Assembly: GCA_003480425.1 (NCBI GenBank)
Contig: QUJA01000011.1
Span: 25,931-89,930 of the forward strand
DNA: 64,000 nt
From: Firmicutes bacterium AM31-12AC
Lineage (GTDB): Bacteria; Bacillota; Clostridia; Lachnospirales; Lachnospiraceae
Reading direction: 5' to 3'
Shown: positions 36,413 to 46,357 of the stretch, piece after piece
Position numbering within the stretch: the first letter of the stretch is position 1
How the letters are laid out: every line of letters starts with the position of its first letter
Position numbers and translations under genes: made by a program
Notes under the pieces: generated by a model
The model's database searches: none
Told to the model about the DNA's origin: nothing
Seen by the model: only the letters and a program-made list of their open reading frames with translations

Positions 36413-36424
36413 TCCTAATGTAAT

Positions 36425-36455
36425 AAAAAACTCCGGAGTTCTCTCCGGAGTTTTT
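36425..36455. terminator. Terminator after divIC
   Basis: AAAAAACTCCGGAG (36425-36438), four-base loop, CTCCGGAGTTTTT (36443-36455). Perfect stem with A and T runs on both sides; it ends the HU-to-divIC group before spoIIE. Confidence 0.93.
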
Positions 36456-36480
36456 CGTTCGTGTTTTTATTTTTCTATAT

Positions 36481-36807
36481 TCAATTCGTCTGCTTGAAAA
36501 GAATCTCATTCGGATCCACTAAGCCCAGTTTATCTTCCGCAACTTCTCTTATGTAATCATCAGTCTTAACATAATCCTGATATTCTTTTATCTCTTTTGA
36601 CCGTTCTTCCTCTTTCTTTATCTGGGCTTCCAATTCAGCTTCCTGCTGTTTATAGTCTTGATTTTTTGAATAAATAGAGATGGAACCTATGCCAAATACT
36701 AATGTTAACACTGCCAATCCTACGCAGATTATCTGTACACTTTTCATATGCGGACGGGCCGTTCTTTTTTTCTTATGGCCCTGCTTTCCTGCTTTTTTAT
36801 TATTCAT
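36481..36807 (-). CDS. divIC: Septum formation initiator (FtsB/DivIC family)
   Basis: 108 residues from the ATG at 36807, behind AAGGTG; a GTG four codons earlier is the alternative. A basic cytoplasmic tail (KKAGKQGHKKKRTARPH), one membrane segment (about 27-46, IICVGLAVLTLVFGIGSISIYS), and a coiled coil rich in E, K and Q, then VREVAEDKLGLVDPNEILF, the typical family ending. DivIC works with FtsL and DivIB at the division site. Position next to yabQ/yabP supports the call. Confidence 0.9.
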   Translation of the reverse strand: MNNKKAGKQGHKKKRTARPHMKSVQIICVGLAVLTLVFGIGSISIYSKNQDYKQQEAELEAQIKKEEERSKEIKEYQDYVKTDDYIREVAEDKLGLVDPNEILFKQTN

Positions 36808-37002
36808 AACTGCACTCACCTTACTTTGCGAACTACATGTTACGTCCCTTCTATTTTTCTATACCTCTGCTTGTGTTTTTATAATATCTGGTTTAATGTT
36901 TATTTTCAAGTAATTTTTACATATTTCTTAATAAATTGTTACATTGACATTACCGTTCACTCCCGTGTCAATCACTACACTGATTGGCACGAAGGATACA
37001 CA

Positions 37003-37284
37003 TCAGAAAACTTTTCGTTTCACAAGCCATGCACTTACACTTCCCAAAATCACTCCCAGAAGGAAAAACCATCGTATCGTTCCATGCGTTGTGCGATACA
37101 TCTGTCTAAACAAATAACCCCCGGTTCCCATCCAGAACAAAAAATCTTCCAAATTTATCATTACAATTGAATGTCGTATTAACTTTCTCATCTGGATCAA
37201 CACTTGATAAACAATAAATAAAATGCAGCCAGACAGCCACGCATAGAAAAAAATAACAGCTTCTGTTCTAATTCCAAGCATCAT
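37003..37284 (-). CDS. yabQ: Spore cortex protein YabQ
   Basis: 93 residues from the ATG at 37284 (AGGAA seven bases upstream). Three to four hydrophobic segments with the YabQ pattern: AVIFFYAWLSGCILFIVYQVLIQMRKLIRHS, then DFLFWMGTGGYLFRQMYRTTHGTIRWFF. YabQ is a forespore outer-membrane protein needed for cortex formation. The start lies 9 bp after yabP. Confidence 0.88.
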   Translation of the reverse strand: MMLGIRTEAVIFFYAWLSGCILFIVYQVLIQMRKLIRHSIVMINLEDFLFWMGTGGYLFRQMYRTTHGTIRWFFLLGVILGSVSAWLVKRKVF

Positions 37285-37293
37285 AGGCATTTC

Positions 37294-37578
37294 CTATTTA
37301 AATAATTTTGTAAACAAATTTTCATTTGGATGCCCTGTTTGATTTGTATCGGAATAAATAATACTGTCTATATTGCCGGCAATATCTATCTCTCCCTTTT
37401 CCACGCTAAGCCTATTTACATGCAGGTCCGTACCTTTGACCAGCAACATACCTTGTTCGGTCTCAAGCACAACTTCATTTAAATCAAAGGATAATACGTC
37501 AAGCACACCAGTCACCATACTTGTCTTTCGATTATTGATGACCAGCTTGTGTGCCTTTGCAATCTGCCTTTCTTCCAC
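37294..37578 (-). CDS. yabP: Sporulation protein YabP
   Basis: 94 residues of the YabP/YqfC family. The start is a GTG at 37578, placed by GGGGGAG a few bases before it. The sequence HKLVINNRKTSMVTGVLDVLSFDLNEVVLETEQGMLLVKGTDLHVNRLSVEKGEIDIAG is typical. It helps spore coat and cortex assembly. The ribosome site contains GAGGGGGAG, a nine-base match to the C-rich loop of the candidate small RNA at 50093. Confidence 0.88.
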   Translation of the reverse strand: MEERQIAKAHKLVINNRKTSMVTGVLDVLSFDLNEVVLETEQGMLLVKGTDLHVNRLSVEKGEIDIAGNIDSIIYSDTNQTGHPNENLFTKLFK

Positions 37579-37718
37579 ACAAACTCCCCCTCTCTCAATA
37601 TCTCCAAAGCATGTTTTCCATGTCTGGATATGTCAGGAGTTTCTCAACCTTTCGAGATTGAAAGTATCTCCATTCAAATATATATGAAAGAGTTTTAAAT
37701 TTTATGTCTTTTTATTTT

Positions 37719-37958
37719 TTACAAATAACGGAACAAATCTTTTGCTTCTTCTTTCTTTGTTGTATCCTGAATATCCAAAACTTCTACTTTAACTGTCTTT
37801 GTTCCAAACTGGATTTCTATAATATCTCCGACCTTTACCTTTACAGAAGCTTTTGCGACAACTCCGTTCACCAGAACTCGTCCCGCGTCGCAGGCTTCAT
37901 TCGCAACTGTTCTTCGTTTGATCAAGCGGGAAACCTTCAAAAACTTATCTAATCTCAT
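37719..37958 (-). CDS. S4-domain RNA-binding protein (RlbA/Hsp15 family)
   Basis: 79 residues consisting of one S4 fold (MRLDKFLKVSRLIKRRTVANEACDAGRVLVNGVVAKASVKVKVGDIIEI). Members bind ribosomal or other RNA; YabO/RlbA is found at this place in the Bacillus cluster. Confidence 0.9.
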   Translation of the reverse strand: MRLDKFLKVSRLIKRRTVANEACDAGRVLVNGVVAKASVKVKVGDIIEIQFGTKTVKVEVLDIQDTTKKEEAKDLFRYL

Positions 37959-37995
37959 CTTATCTTTCCTTTTCTTTAATCCTTTTTTCAGTAGA

Positions 37996-38030
37996 AGAAA
38001 GGCAGAGGATATAACCCTCTGCCTCTTTCT
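37996..38030 (-). terminator. Terminator after HU
   Basis: GGCAGAGG (38001-38008) and CCTCTGCC (38016-38023) with flanking A and T runs. It separates HU from rlbA and the genes beyond. Confidence 0.75.
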
Positions 38031-38078
38031 CCTTTATTCACAAGGCATCCTGCGATGCCTACTTTTCATCTATTCGTC

Positions 38079-38351
38079 TTAGTTTACAGCATCTTTCAGA
38101 GCTTTTCCAGCTTTGAATTTTGGTGCGTTGCAAGCGCTGATTGTCATAGGCTCACCTGTCTGTGGGTTCTTACCTGTTCTTGCTGCTCTCTTGCTTACTT
38201 CAAATGTTCCAAATCCAACTAACTGAACTTTCTCTTCTTTTTTCAGTTCTTCAGTAACAACATCGATAAAAGCCTTTACTGCTTTTTCTGAATCTTTCTT
38301 AGAAATTTCTGCTCTTTCTGCGATTGCTGCGATTAATTCTGTTTTGTTCAT
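38079..38351 (-). CDS. HU-type nucleoid protein
   Basis: 90 residues, the exact size of [30 protein letters not shown] at the start and [27 protein letters not shown] form the arm that bends DNA. A GAGGAGG site precedes the ATG. It compacts DNA and assists replication and repair. Confidence 0.96.
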   Translation of the reverse strand: MNKTELIAAIAERAEISKKDSEKAVKAFIDVVTEELKKEEKVQLVGFGTFEVSKRAARTGKNPQTGEPMTISACNAPKFKAGKALKDAVN

Positions 38352-38444
38352 ATGAATATTTCCTCCTCTTTATTATAGTAGAATTCTAATTCTAACCGGG
38401 TAAAGGCTCTTCTTCGCCGTTTCTCGGCTTTGCCCTTAGATACT

Positions 38445-38473
38445 GTTATACAATTTCCACTACTATTTGTCAA
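38445..38473 (-). promoter_or_regulatory. HU promoter with structured leader
   Basis: Minus strand TTGACA (38468-38473), 17 bases, TATAAC (38445-38450). The leader of about 85 bases before the ATG can fold: GCCG/CGGC form an inner hairpin and GGGCAAA/TTTACCC an outer one. It may tune mRNA stability. A second TATAAT close to the ribosome site has no good -35. Confidence 0.75.
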
Positions 38474-38486
38474 GCATTCTACGCTT

Positions 38487-38523
38487 AAAAAACGGCGAAA
38501 ACACGTGGTTTTTGCCGTTTTTT
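38487..38523 (-). terminator. Terminator after cotS
   Basis: AAAACGGC and GCCGTTTT arms with an A-rich/T-rich inner stem, just after the stop at 38531 and followed by Ts on both strands. Confidence 0.85.
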
Positions 38524-38530
38524 CCACCTC

Positions 38531-39538
38531 CTATAACCGAAAGTCAAATATCACTTCTAAAAATCGTAGTTTTTCCTGATTTTGAGCTACTGCAAGCTCA
38601 AGTTTTTCGACATTTTTCTCTGGCATCCACGCCTTATTGGAATGATAATAAGCATTCACGATTTTCCAAAATTTCTCCGGATAAGCTATTTTCAACGCGA
38701 TATATTCTAGTTCTTCTTTCTGCAGTGTCCTCACACTGTTATACCGGCTTAAAATTTCATTTCCAAGTACAACACTCCAATGATATTTTTCCATAACTTT
38801 CCGCAAAAAATAATACAAATCCAACACCTGCACGTCTCTTCTAAAATGTTCAAAATTGGTTGTCACAACCTTTTGAGGAAGCAAGAGCACATTATGATAA
38901 TTGTAATCTCCATGGATTAACAAACCTTCTTCAACACTCGATTTATAAAGCTCATCATATTTGGAATTTGCAAGACGTTCCTCCACCGCTTTTCCCGTCT
39001 CATACATTTGCTCAAAGGATTTTAAATACATTGCTTCAAATGTCCCTTTATTCACGCGTTTCCGCACAAATGCCCTCACCTTTTTCAATTCGCGGTTATG
39101 ACATATCATTTCTTCTTTCAAATGCCTTCCCGCCGGCGGCCGTATCTCTTGTTTTTCCTCTACACTGCATATGTCTCTCCATTTCATATCTAGGTGCAAG
39201 TGTGCCAGATTTTCTGCTGCCATAAGCACATCTGCTTCACGCCGCACCTCACACTCTCTCCCGTCATACCATTTTTTCAGCAGATACCGGCTTCCATCTC
39301 TCGCGGTACTGACCAATTTATTTTCCGAATTCAGTATCGGTGTGTCCACATATTTGCCACTCTCTTCAAGCTGACATAATAGCGTATAAAATAAGAGGGC
39401 ACGTCTGTCAGAGATTTTTGTCTCTTTTAACAGCATCGTTCCCTCTTTCGTGTTGATAAAAAACGCACCCCTGATTTTACGGGTGCTTTCTGCCTCAATT
39501 GGATATTGTTCTAAGATTTCTAATTCACTTTCTCTCAT
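38531..39538 (-). CDS. CotS-family spore coat protein (kinase fold)
   Basis: 335 residues of the aminoglycoside-phosphotransferase-like fold. LLIHGDYNYHNVLLL is the catalytic loop (His-Gly-Asp and Asn present) and VQVLDLYYFLRKVM holds the metal-binding Asp. The N-terminal EILEQYPIEAESTRKIRGAFFI is typical of CotS/CotI proteins. Members are spore coat constituents; some phosphorylate coat proteins. The key catalytic residues look intact. Confidence 0.85.
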   Translation of the reverse strand: MRESELEILEQYPIEAESTRKIRGAFFINTKEGTMLLKETKISDRRALLFYTLLCQLEESGKYVDTPILNSENKLVSTARDGSRYLLKKWYDGRECEVRREADVLMAAENLAHLHLDMKWRDICSVEEKQEIRPPAGRHLKEEMICHNRELKKVRAFVRKRVNKGTFEAMYLKSFEQMYETGKAVEERLANSKYDELYKSSVEEGLLIHGDYNYHNVLLLPQKVVTTNFEHFRRDVQVLDLYYFLRKVMEKYHWSVVLGNEILSRYNSVRTLQKEELEYIALKIAYPEKFWKIVNAYYHSNKAWMPEKNVEKLELAVAQNQEKLRFLEVIFDFRL

Positions 39539-39604
39539 TGCTGCCCCCTACATTACACGATTCATAACTCTTTTTAATCTATGTAAGAGGCAGCCAAAGT
39601 ATTC

Positions 39605-40939
39605 TTAAAGTCCAAGCCTTTCTTTTACATACTCGCAAAGCAGCTCTTTTTTATTACATTGTGGATCATCAATAACCCACTCCAATAGCTCATTCAACAT
39701 GTTGCCAAGTTCTCTTCCCGGCTTCATGCCAATCTCCATAAGATCCTTGCCCGTAACTGCAAGGTCTCTGAGTGTCACACAATGCTCCTTGATCAAAGTA
39801 TCCTGATAAATCTCTCGCATTGCAATGATATTTTCAATCTTTGCACGTCGCTGATATGAGCTTTGTGCTTTCACATCAGCCATACGAACTGCCAGATAAT
39901 ATGGGAATAATTCTACTCCTATACGATTCATGGCACGTCGTACATTCGGTCCTGTCGCCTCAATACGATAATCATGATAACATACCAGTTTTGTTACTTT
40001 TTTGATCGTATCATTATCCATCTTCAGGCGCTGCATGATGGAACGTGCTTTCTCCTCACTGCCGATTGAGTGCTCTTTAAAATGATCTTGTCCGTTTTCA
40101 TCTGTCGTTTTTGCAAATGGTTTTCCCATATCATGGAATAACATCGTCAGACGCAGTATCTTATCCTGCTTTACATTCATGATCGCATGAAGTGTATGCT
40201 CTGCCACATCATACATATGATGCGGTGTGTGCTGCTCCACCCCGACCATACGGTCCCATTCCGGAAGAATCACTCTTGTAATTCCCAACTCGTATGCATC
40301 CTTGAGACGCTCCGGATGATCTGACATAAGCAGCTTTATCAATTCTGCCTGTATTCTTTCTGCACTGATATTTTTCAATGACAGCACCTGTGAACGAATT
40401 GCATCTGCGGTATGTTCTTCAATTGCAAAATCCAACTGTGCGGAAAATCTCACTGCACGCAGGATTCGCAGAGCATCTTCTTCAAAACGTTCCTTCGGAT
40501 CACCTACACAACGGATCAAATGATAATTCAGATCCTTCATTCCTCCAAATGCGTCTACCAGACGAACATCATCATTATATGCCATTGCATTGATCGTAAA
40601 ATCACGACGGCGCAAATCTTCTTCCAACTTATTTGTGAAGATTACTTCCTTTGGATGACGGCTGTCTTCATAAACTCCGTCAATTCGATATGTCGTCACT
40701 TCATACATATCTTTCCCCATAAGAACCGTTACCGTTCCATGTTCAATTCCAGTATCTACTGTTCTCGGAAAAAGTGCTTTTATTTCTTCCGGCTTTGCAG
40801 ACGTAGTGATATCCCAGTCCTGAGGTTCTTTTGCAAGAATTGAATCTCTCACACATCCTCCAACCGCATATGCCTCATATCCATGCATCTGTAAATTTTC
40901 AATAATCTCTGTCACTTTGCCAGGTAACGTAATCTTCAT
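39605..40939 (-). CDS. cca: CCA tRNA nucleotidyltransferase with HD domain
   Basis: 444 residues. The nucleotidyltransferase head has AVGGCVRDSIL, the metal site DWDITT and RRDFTINAMAYN. RILRAVRFSAQL follows, then an HD phosphohydrolase-like domain (LTMLFHDMGKP, YHDY). It adds or repairs the 3' CCA of tRNAs. It lies 24 bp after asnS, so the two may be co-transcribed. Confidence 0.94.
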   Translation of the reverse strand: MKITLPGKVTEIIENLQMHGYEAYAVGGCVRDSILAKEPQDWDITTSAKPEEIKALFPRTVDTGIEHGTVTVLMGKDMYEVTTYRIDGVYEDSRHPKEVIFTNKLEEDLRRRDFTINAMAYNDDVRLVDAFGGMKDLNYHLIRCVGDPKERFEEDALRILRAVRFSAQLDFAIEEHTADAIRSQVLSLKNISAERIQAELIKLLMSDHPERLKDAYELGITRVILPEWDRMVGVEQHTPHHMYDVAEHTLHAIMNVKQDKILRLTMLFHDMGKPFAKTTDENGQDHFKEHSIGSEEKARSIMQRLKMDNDTIKKVTKLVCYHDYRIEATGPNVRRAMNRIGVELFPYYLAVRMADVKAQSSYQRRAKIENIIAMREIYQDTLIKEHCVTLRDLAVTGKDLMEIGMKPGRELGNMLNELLEWVIDDPQCNKKELLCEYVKERLGL

Positions 40940-40963
40940 ATAATTTCTGTTCTCCTCTTAGCC

Positions 40964-42355
40964 TTATAATTCGCAGTTATTTACTGTTCTTGGGAATGGA
41001 ATCACGTCACGAATGTTTGACATACCTGTCAGATACATTACACAACGCTCAAATCCAAGACCAAATCCTGCATGACGTGTAGAACCATATTTTCTAAGAT
41101 CCAAATAGAACTGATAGTCCTTCTCTTCCAGCCCAAGCTCTTTCATTCTTCCAAGGAGCTTGTCATAGTCATCCTCTCTCTGGCTTCCTCCGATAATCTC
41201 ACCAATTCCCGGTACAAGACAGTCTACTGCTGCTACAGTCTTACCATCTTCATTCAGTTTCATATAAAATGCTTTGATTTCCTTTGGATAATCTGTAACA
41301 AATACAGGACGTTTATAAACCTCTTCTGTAAGATAACGTTCATGTTCTGTCTGCAGATCACATCCCCAAGATACTTTATAATCAAATTTATCGTTATTCT
41401 TCTCAAGAATCTCTACCGCTTCTGTATATGTTACTCTTGCGAAATCAGACTCTACAACGTTCTTCAGACGCTCGATCAGTCCTTTATCTACAAATGAGTT
41501 GAAGAAGTTCATCTCTTCCGGAGCCTGTTCCATCACATAATTGATAACATATTTCAACATAGCCTCTGCCAGCTCCATGTCATCTTCCAAATCTGCGAAT
41601 GCGATCTCTGGCTCGATCATCCAGAACTCTGCAGCATGTCTTGTTGTATTAGAATTCTCAGCTCTGAATGTTGGTCCAAATGTATAAATGTTACGGAAAG
41701 CCTGTGCATAAGTCTCACCGTTAAGCTGACCACTTACTGTAAGGCTTGTCTCTTTGCCAAAGAAATCCTGACTGTAATCTACTGTTCCGTCTTCGTTCTT
41801 CGGAAGATTTTCCATATCAAGTGTTGTTACTCTAAACATCTCTCCTGCACCTTCACAGTCACTTCCTGTGATCAACGGAGTGTGTACATATACAAATCCT
41901 CTCTCCTGGAAGAACTGATGAATTGCATATGCTGCCAGAGAACGTACACGAAATACTGCCTGGAATGTATTTGTTCTCGGACGAAGATGCGAAATAGTTC
42001 TAAGATACTCAAAGCTGTGACGCTTTTTCTGCAGTGGATAATCCGGTGCTGAAGCACCCTCTACTGTGATTTCGTCTGCCTGGATCTCAAATGGCTGTTT
42101 TGCCTGTGGTGTTGCAACTAATGTTCCTGTCACTACGATTGCAGCTCCGACATTCTGTTTTGAGATTTCCTGGAAATTCTCCATCTTGTCATGATACACA
42201 ACCTGAAGTGGTTCAAAATATGAACCATCATTTACCACGATAAACCCAAATGTTTTAGAATCACGGATACTTCTGATCCATCCACCAACTGTTACTTTCT
42301 TATCCAGATATTCTTCTCTGTTCTTAAATAACTCTTTTACTGTTATCAAATCCAT
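40964..42355 (-). CDS. asnS: Asparaginyl-tRNA synthetase
   Basis: 463 residues. An N-terminal OB fold ([26 protein letters not shown]) precedes the class II core: motif 2 [21 protein letters not shown] and motif 3 [27 protein letters not shown]. The EFWMIEPE and C-terminal FPRTV stretches favour Asn over Asp specificity. An AAAGGAG site precedes the ATG. Confidence 0.96.
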   Translation of the reverse strand: MDLITVKELFKNREEYLDKKVTVGGWIRSIRDSKTFGFIVVNDGSYFEPLQVVYHDKMENFQEISKQNVGAAIVVTGTLVATPQAKQPFEIQADEITVEGASAPDYPLQKKRHSFEYLRTISHLRPRTNTFQAVFRVRSLAAYAIHQFFQERGFVYVHTPLITGSDCEGAGEMFRVTTLDMENLPKNEDGTVDYSQDFFGKETSLTVSGQLNGETYAQAFRNIYTFGPTFRAENSNTTRHAAEFWMIEPEIAFADLEDDMELAEAMLKYVINYVMEQAPEEMNFFNSFVDKGLIERLKNVVESDFARVTYTEAVEILEKNNDKFDYKVSWGCDLQTEHERYLTEEVYKRPVFVTDYPKEIKAFYMKLNEDGKTVAAVDCLVPGIGEIIGGSQREDDYDKLLGRMKELGLEEKDYQFYLDLRKYGSTRHAGFGLGFERCVMYLTGMSNIRDVIPFPRTVNNCEL

Positions 42356-42473
42356 ATCAAAATACTCCTTTTTCTATCTTCAGTTACACAATATCAGTAT
42401 TATAGCACTGCTCGTTTCTAAAGTGCAATGCTTTCAACACATTATTTACTCCAACTATCTTCTTTCGTGTTTC

Positions 42474-44942
42474 TTATTTTACATATCCTATAAATGTATT
42501 TCCGCTTCCTGCCACCATTGCTTCCATTGTCGCAGTATCTACCGTCTTGCCTTCGCCTGTGTCCGGATCAATATAAGTGACATCGTCTGTCGTATATCCA
42601 ACCAGCAGAATCGCGTGACTTGCATCTGTCATAGCAATAACCGGTCTTCCTTTATTGATAATGTAAAGAATCTGGTTTAATGAACATCCTGTCAAATCCA
42701 TTCGCTTTGCATCATACTTCTCCATATAATTTGTACATGCCTCCAATGAAGTCTGATCATCCGCTTTCTTAAATGCCCCTACATCTGTACTGTACACCAG
42801 ATCTCGGTTTCCTTTTTCCCAGACATAAGCCTGTTCCGAAGAAATCACAACACCGGAAACCTGCTCTGCTTTCTGGATTGCATAAGCGGCTTTATCATAA
42901 ATTCCTACCAGCTCGCCCATACCATAAACATAATATTTATCCGAACGTATCTCATCATCAAACGCTATCGTGATCGACTTTGATGATACAACCTGCTTTG
43001 GTCTTAATATCTTCGGTGACATTTCCTCAATTCCATCCGCAAAGGTGAATCTCATCTGTCTTTCTTTTACGTCCGATGAAGTAACCTCCAGTGTGATATT
43101 ATTCTTTTTACGTTCTTCATTACTCGTAATATAATCCTGGGCTGCCGTAGTATAAGTATTCTCATTTCTCGTCAGACGATTTAGCGTTACCATATTAGAA
43201 TCTACCAGTACATCGGAAATATATACACCTTCCTGTGCATATGTCTTCAACACCTGATTTGAAGAATCCCTGATTTCCAACTGATACATCGGCAAAATGT
43301 CCTGCCCCGTAACCGTAGTCCCTTTATCCGATTCACGTATCCTTCCTACAATAAAGTCGCCTGCAACAAACCCAAGCGGACGGACAGCCTCTTCTTCATT
43401 TGCTTCCACTGTATAAGATTTTCCATTTGCCAGGTTCAACACTTCTACCTCTGTAGCTGTATTTACCGAACCATCTTTCTCATATGCGATCAAATGTCCG
43501 TCCTCGGATACCACATACTGTCCTTCGTCCAGATCTTCTGCCAGTTTGGTCTGCTCATAATCTTCCATTGACACTTGATAAAGCGTACCGCCTGCGAGTA
43601 CATAAAGCATCTGTTGCCCTTCGTTAAAATATACCATCTTTCCAAGCTCGTCTTCCGCAATTGCAAATGACTTTGTACTCGGAATAAATGCCTTTTCCTG
43701 GACGGCATTTTTATTATCATCAAAGTAATAAACTGCAACACCAACCTGTCCTTCATATTCTCCACGATTCATATATCCATATACGGCAAATGTTATATTT
43801 CCCTTATTGTCCATTTGAATGATACGTACTGCGTGCTGGTCGTTTCTGGAACGTTCATCCTGCCCTTCCATATTAGCAAAGCTAAACACTTGTGATAATT
43901 CATCTGTATTTTTATTATATAACCACAAATCTCTCTCCTGGACAAATGCTACAATAGTTCCTTTTTTATTTGTCGCATAGGCAACATCTGAATTCGTCAC
44001 GCCCAGCATAATTCCATCTTTATCTATCACCTGCTTGTTTCCGTTGAATATCTGGTTCATCGTTCTTGAATAATCCAGTAGATACATCTGCCCTGCATTA
44101 CAACGCACACGGAAAAACTCTTTTACATTGTAAGTTTCCACTTCGCCGCTGTCTCCGGTACATGTCACCTGATATCTTGCTAATAAAGATGTATATACTG
44201 TATTACATTCTTTGATGCTCCAGTCCACATCTGTTGACACTTGCGGATTTAAGTCTCCCCACTGTAGATGTGAAATATTCGAATGAATATTCACAGTCTG
44301 CAATGTTGTATTATCACTTTCTTCATTTGGCTCAAGATAAGCTTCCAATTCTTCTGCATATTGTTTGTCAAATGTTTTCTCATGGATGCTTTTAGCAAAA
44401 TTCAGACACTCTCTGGCTGAACGATTGAAATTCTGCTCGATTCTTGTGTAATAATAAACATCCTTATCTTCCAACGTTAAAGTTACTTTTAGAACTGCCT
44501 CCTGAATTGAATCATCCACTGCACGACTTAAGTTTAACGTCACTTGCGATGATTCCGTATCCGAATTTCCACCATTCCATTCTTCGACCTTTTCTTTCAG
44601 ATAACAGTCCTTTCCGTCAAGCGAATACGCCTCGTAAGAAATTTTCTGGATCTGCTCTCCATAACCATAAAGATTCAGCTGTAATGTCCTTGTTGCTGCC
44701 ACCGGAGTGATCGTATCACGCATTGCTGTTATGTTCATCTCCGTAGTGTACCCTGGCAATGCATTTACCTCATTGTCATCTACAATGACCGATACCATCG
44801 GCAATGTCGGCTCCCCTAAGCTAATCGTCTGGTCATCGGTTCCCTTATTCATGACCAGACTGCTCACAAGTACTGCTGCTAAAAATATCAGGATGAGAAT
44901 TCCTATTTTCATCCATTTCCTTGAATTTTTTCTTTTCTTCAT
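42474..44942 (-). CDS. Large membrane-anchored protein with C39-like pseudo-peptidase C-terminus
   Basis: 822 residues. A basic N-terminus and one membrane segment (about 11-31) anchor a large extracellular part. The middle (about 290-560) has repeated WLYNKNTDELSQVF-, YFNEGQQMLYVLAG-like strands suggestive of a beta-propeller. The last 130 residues resemble the peptidase C39-like fold, with the His region ASHAILLVGYTTDDVTYIDPDTGE. The upstream Gln/Cys motif (C-G-P) of active C39 enzymes is not visible, so it may bind peptides rather than cut them. Function unknown. Confidence 0.65.
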   Translation of the reverse strand: MKKRKNSRKWMKIGILILIFLAAVLVSSLVMNKGTDDQTISLGEPTLPMVSVIVDDNEVNALPGYTTEMNITAMRDTITPVAATRTLQLNLYGYGEQIQKISYEAYSLDGKDCYLKEKVEEWNGGNSDTESSQVTLNLSRAVDDSIQEAVLKVTLTLEDKDVYYYTRIEQNFNRSARECLNFAKSIHEKTFDKQYAEELEAYLEPNEESDNTTLQTVNIHSNISHLQWGDLNPQVSTDVDWSIKECNTVYTSLLARYQVTCTGDSGEVETYNVKEFFRVRCNAGQMYLLDYSRTMNQIFNGNKQVIDKDGIMLGVTNSDVAYATNKKGTIVAFVQERDLWLYNKNTDELSQVFSFANMEGQDERSRNDQHAVRIIQMDNKGNITFAVYGYMNRGEYEGQVGVAVYYFDDNKNAVQEKAFIPSTKSFAIAEDELGKMVYFNEGQQMLYVLAGGTLYQVSMEDYEQTKLAEDLDEGQYVVSEDGHLIAYEKDGSVNTATEVEVLNLANGKSYTVEANEEEAVRPLGFVAGDFIVGRIRESDKGTTVTGQDILPMYQLEIRDSSNQVLKTYAQEGVYISDVLVDSNMVTLNRLTRNENTYTTAAQDYITSNEERKKNNITLEVTSSDVKERQMRFTFADGIEEMSPKILRPKQVVSSKSITIAFDDEIRSDKYYVYGMGELVGIYDKAAYAIQKAEQVSGVVISSEQAYVWEKGNRDLVYSTDVGAFKKADDQTSLEACTNYMEKYDAKRMDLTGCSLNQILYIINKGRPVIAMTDASHAILLVGYTTDDVTYIDPDTGEGKTVDTATMEAMVAGSGNTFIGYVK

Positions 44943-45006
44943 ATTCAGTTTTGACCCCTTATATTTTAAATTTTGTTTTCATTTGGCTTCACCTGTCCAT
45001 CTCTGC

Positions 45007-46158
45007 CTAATTAAGCAGTCTCCCCAATGTCGGTGACGCATGCAAAAATTCTTCGCATGCCTGAATCTGTTCTTTACATTGTTTTTCTTTCTTTATATGC
45101 TTCTCCTTTGACTTCACCGCTCGAAGTAAAATATTCTTCGGTGTATGTTCCATATCTATAAATTCCAGAACCTGTGTATCATATCCCATACTTTCCAGAT
45201 ATTCTGCTCTCAGACCATCTGTCACAAGTGCTGCAAATCGTTCTTTTAGTAATCCGTATTTCATAATCGGAGCCAGAACCTCATTTTCAATCTGGCTGTT
45301 CAATTCATGCTGACAACAAGGAACTGAAAGTATGACTTTTGCATTCCAGCCAACAGCCTTTGCCAGTGCATAATCTGTTGCCGTGTCACATGCATGCAGT
45401 GTCACGACCATATCAACTTCATTGACACCCTCATAATCTGCAATATCGCCCTCTAAAAATGTCAGTTTTTCATATCCGTATTCCTTGCTCAATGCATTAC
45501 AATGTGCGATAACCTCTGATTTCAAGTCTAATCCGATGATGCGGATATCGTATTGCTTCAATTCATGCAGATAATAATACATTGCAAATGTCAAATAAGA
45601 TTTCCCACATCCAAAGTCCAGAATTGTGATTTCTCTATCCTTATCCAGCTGTGGCAGGATATCCTCAATAAATTCCAAAAAGCGATTTATCTGCCGGAAC
45701 TTATCAAATCGTGTTCTCACAATCTTGCCATCTTGTGTCATAACCCCAAGATCCTGTAAAAATGGTACCTTCATACCTTCCTGTAAAATATATTTTTTGC
45801 TTCGATTATGTGCCTGTATTTTGACGTTCCTGCTTGTTTTTACAGCTCTTTTCTGTATTGTAACCTTTCCCTTTTTGCTGACAAGTACCGTATAATCTGT
45901 ATCTTTGGTTGCCATCTGCATTTGTTTAAATTCTTTCATATAATCAACAATTCTCTCAACCGCTGCATCCGGCTCCAGATTTTCGTGAAATGCTTGTGTC
46001 TTCGAAAAAGATTCTAATTGCAAAAATAACCGGTCTTTCATCATTACCGGTCTGACTTTTACTTTTATAATTCCCTCTTTTGTACGTGGATTACTCAAAA
46101 TAGCCTGTATAAAATCTATATTTAATGTTTCACATAACAATTTTTTTATATTTTCCAT
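45007..46158 (-). CDS. SAM-dependent methyltransferase
   Basis: 383 residues from the ATG at 46158 (GAAAGAG upstream); the reading frame stays open 42 codons further but without a ribosome site. About 170 N-terminal residues precede a class I methyltransferase domain with motif I ILDFGCGKSYLTFAMYYYL, then IIGLDLKSEVI and MVVTLHACDTATDYALA. The HACDTA motif and the CCQHE stretch are typical of a family of uncharacterised RNA- or protein-methylating enzymes. The substrate is unknown. Confidence 0.85.
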   Translation of the reverse strand: MENIKKLLCETLNIDFIQAILSNPRTKEGIIKVKVRPVMMKDRLFLQLESFSKTQAFHENLEPDAAVERIVDYMKEFKQMQMATKDTDYTVLVSKKGKVTIQKRAVKTSRNVKIQAHNRSKKYILQEGMKVPFLQDLGVMTQDGKIVRTRFDKFRQINRFLEFIEDILPQLDKDREITILDFGCGKSYLTFAMYYYLHELKQYDIRIIGLDLKSEVIAHCNALSKEYGYEKLTFLEGDIADYEGVNEVDMVVTLHACDTATDYALAKAVGWNAKVILSVPCCQHELNSQIENEVLAPIMKYGLLKERFAALVTDGLRAEYLESMGYDTQVLEFIDMEHTPKNILLRAVKSKEKHIKKEKQCKEQIQACEEFLHASPTLGRLLN

Positions 46159-46357
46159 ATTTACTCTTTCTATATTTAAATTGTTACTGTTCACAGTACC
46201 TGAAAACAGTAAAATCAAATTTTCTATCGAATATAATTTTTCTACTATCGGGTTTATTTTATCACAGAAGTTTTTTCGGGGCAACCGACAAGAGAGTGAG
46301 TTTATGGCTTTTTTACAAAATGTAAAAAGTCACAAACCCACTCTCTGTTATTTCTTC

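Noticed and set aside
36964..36991. Terminator after yabQ (CGTGTCAATCA/TGATTGGCACG)
   Set aside because: The stem is good but no T-run follows on either strand; it may be a chance palindrome.
45007..46284. 425-residue methyltransferase start
   Set aside because: The extra 42 residues have no ribosome site and low-complexity AT-rich content; the ATG at 46158 has GAAAGAG before it.
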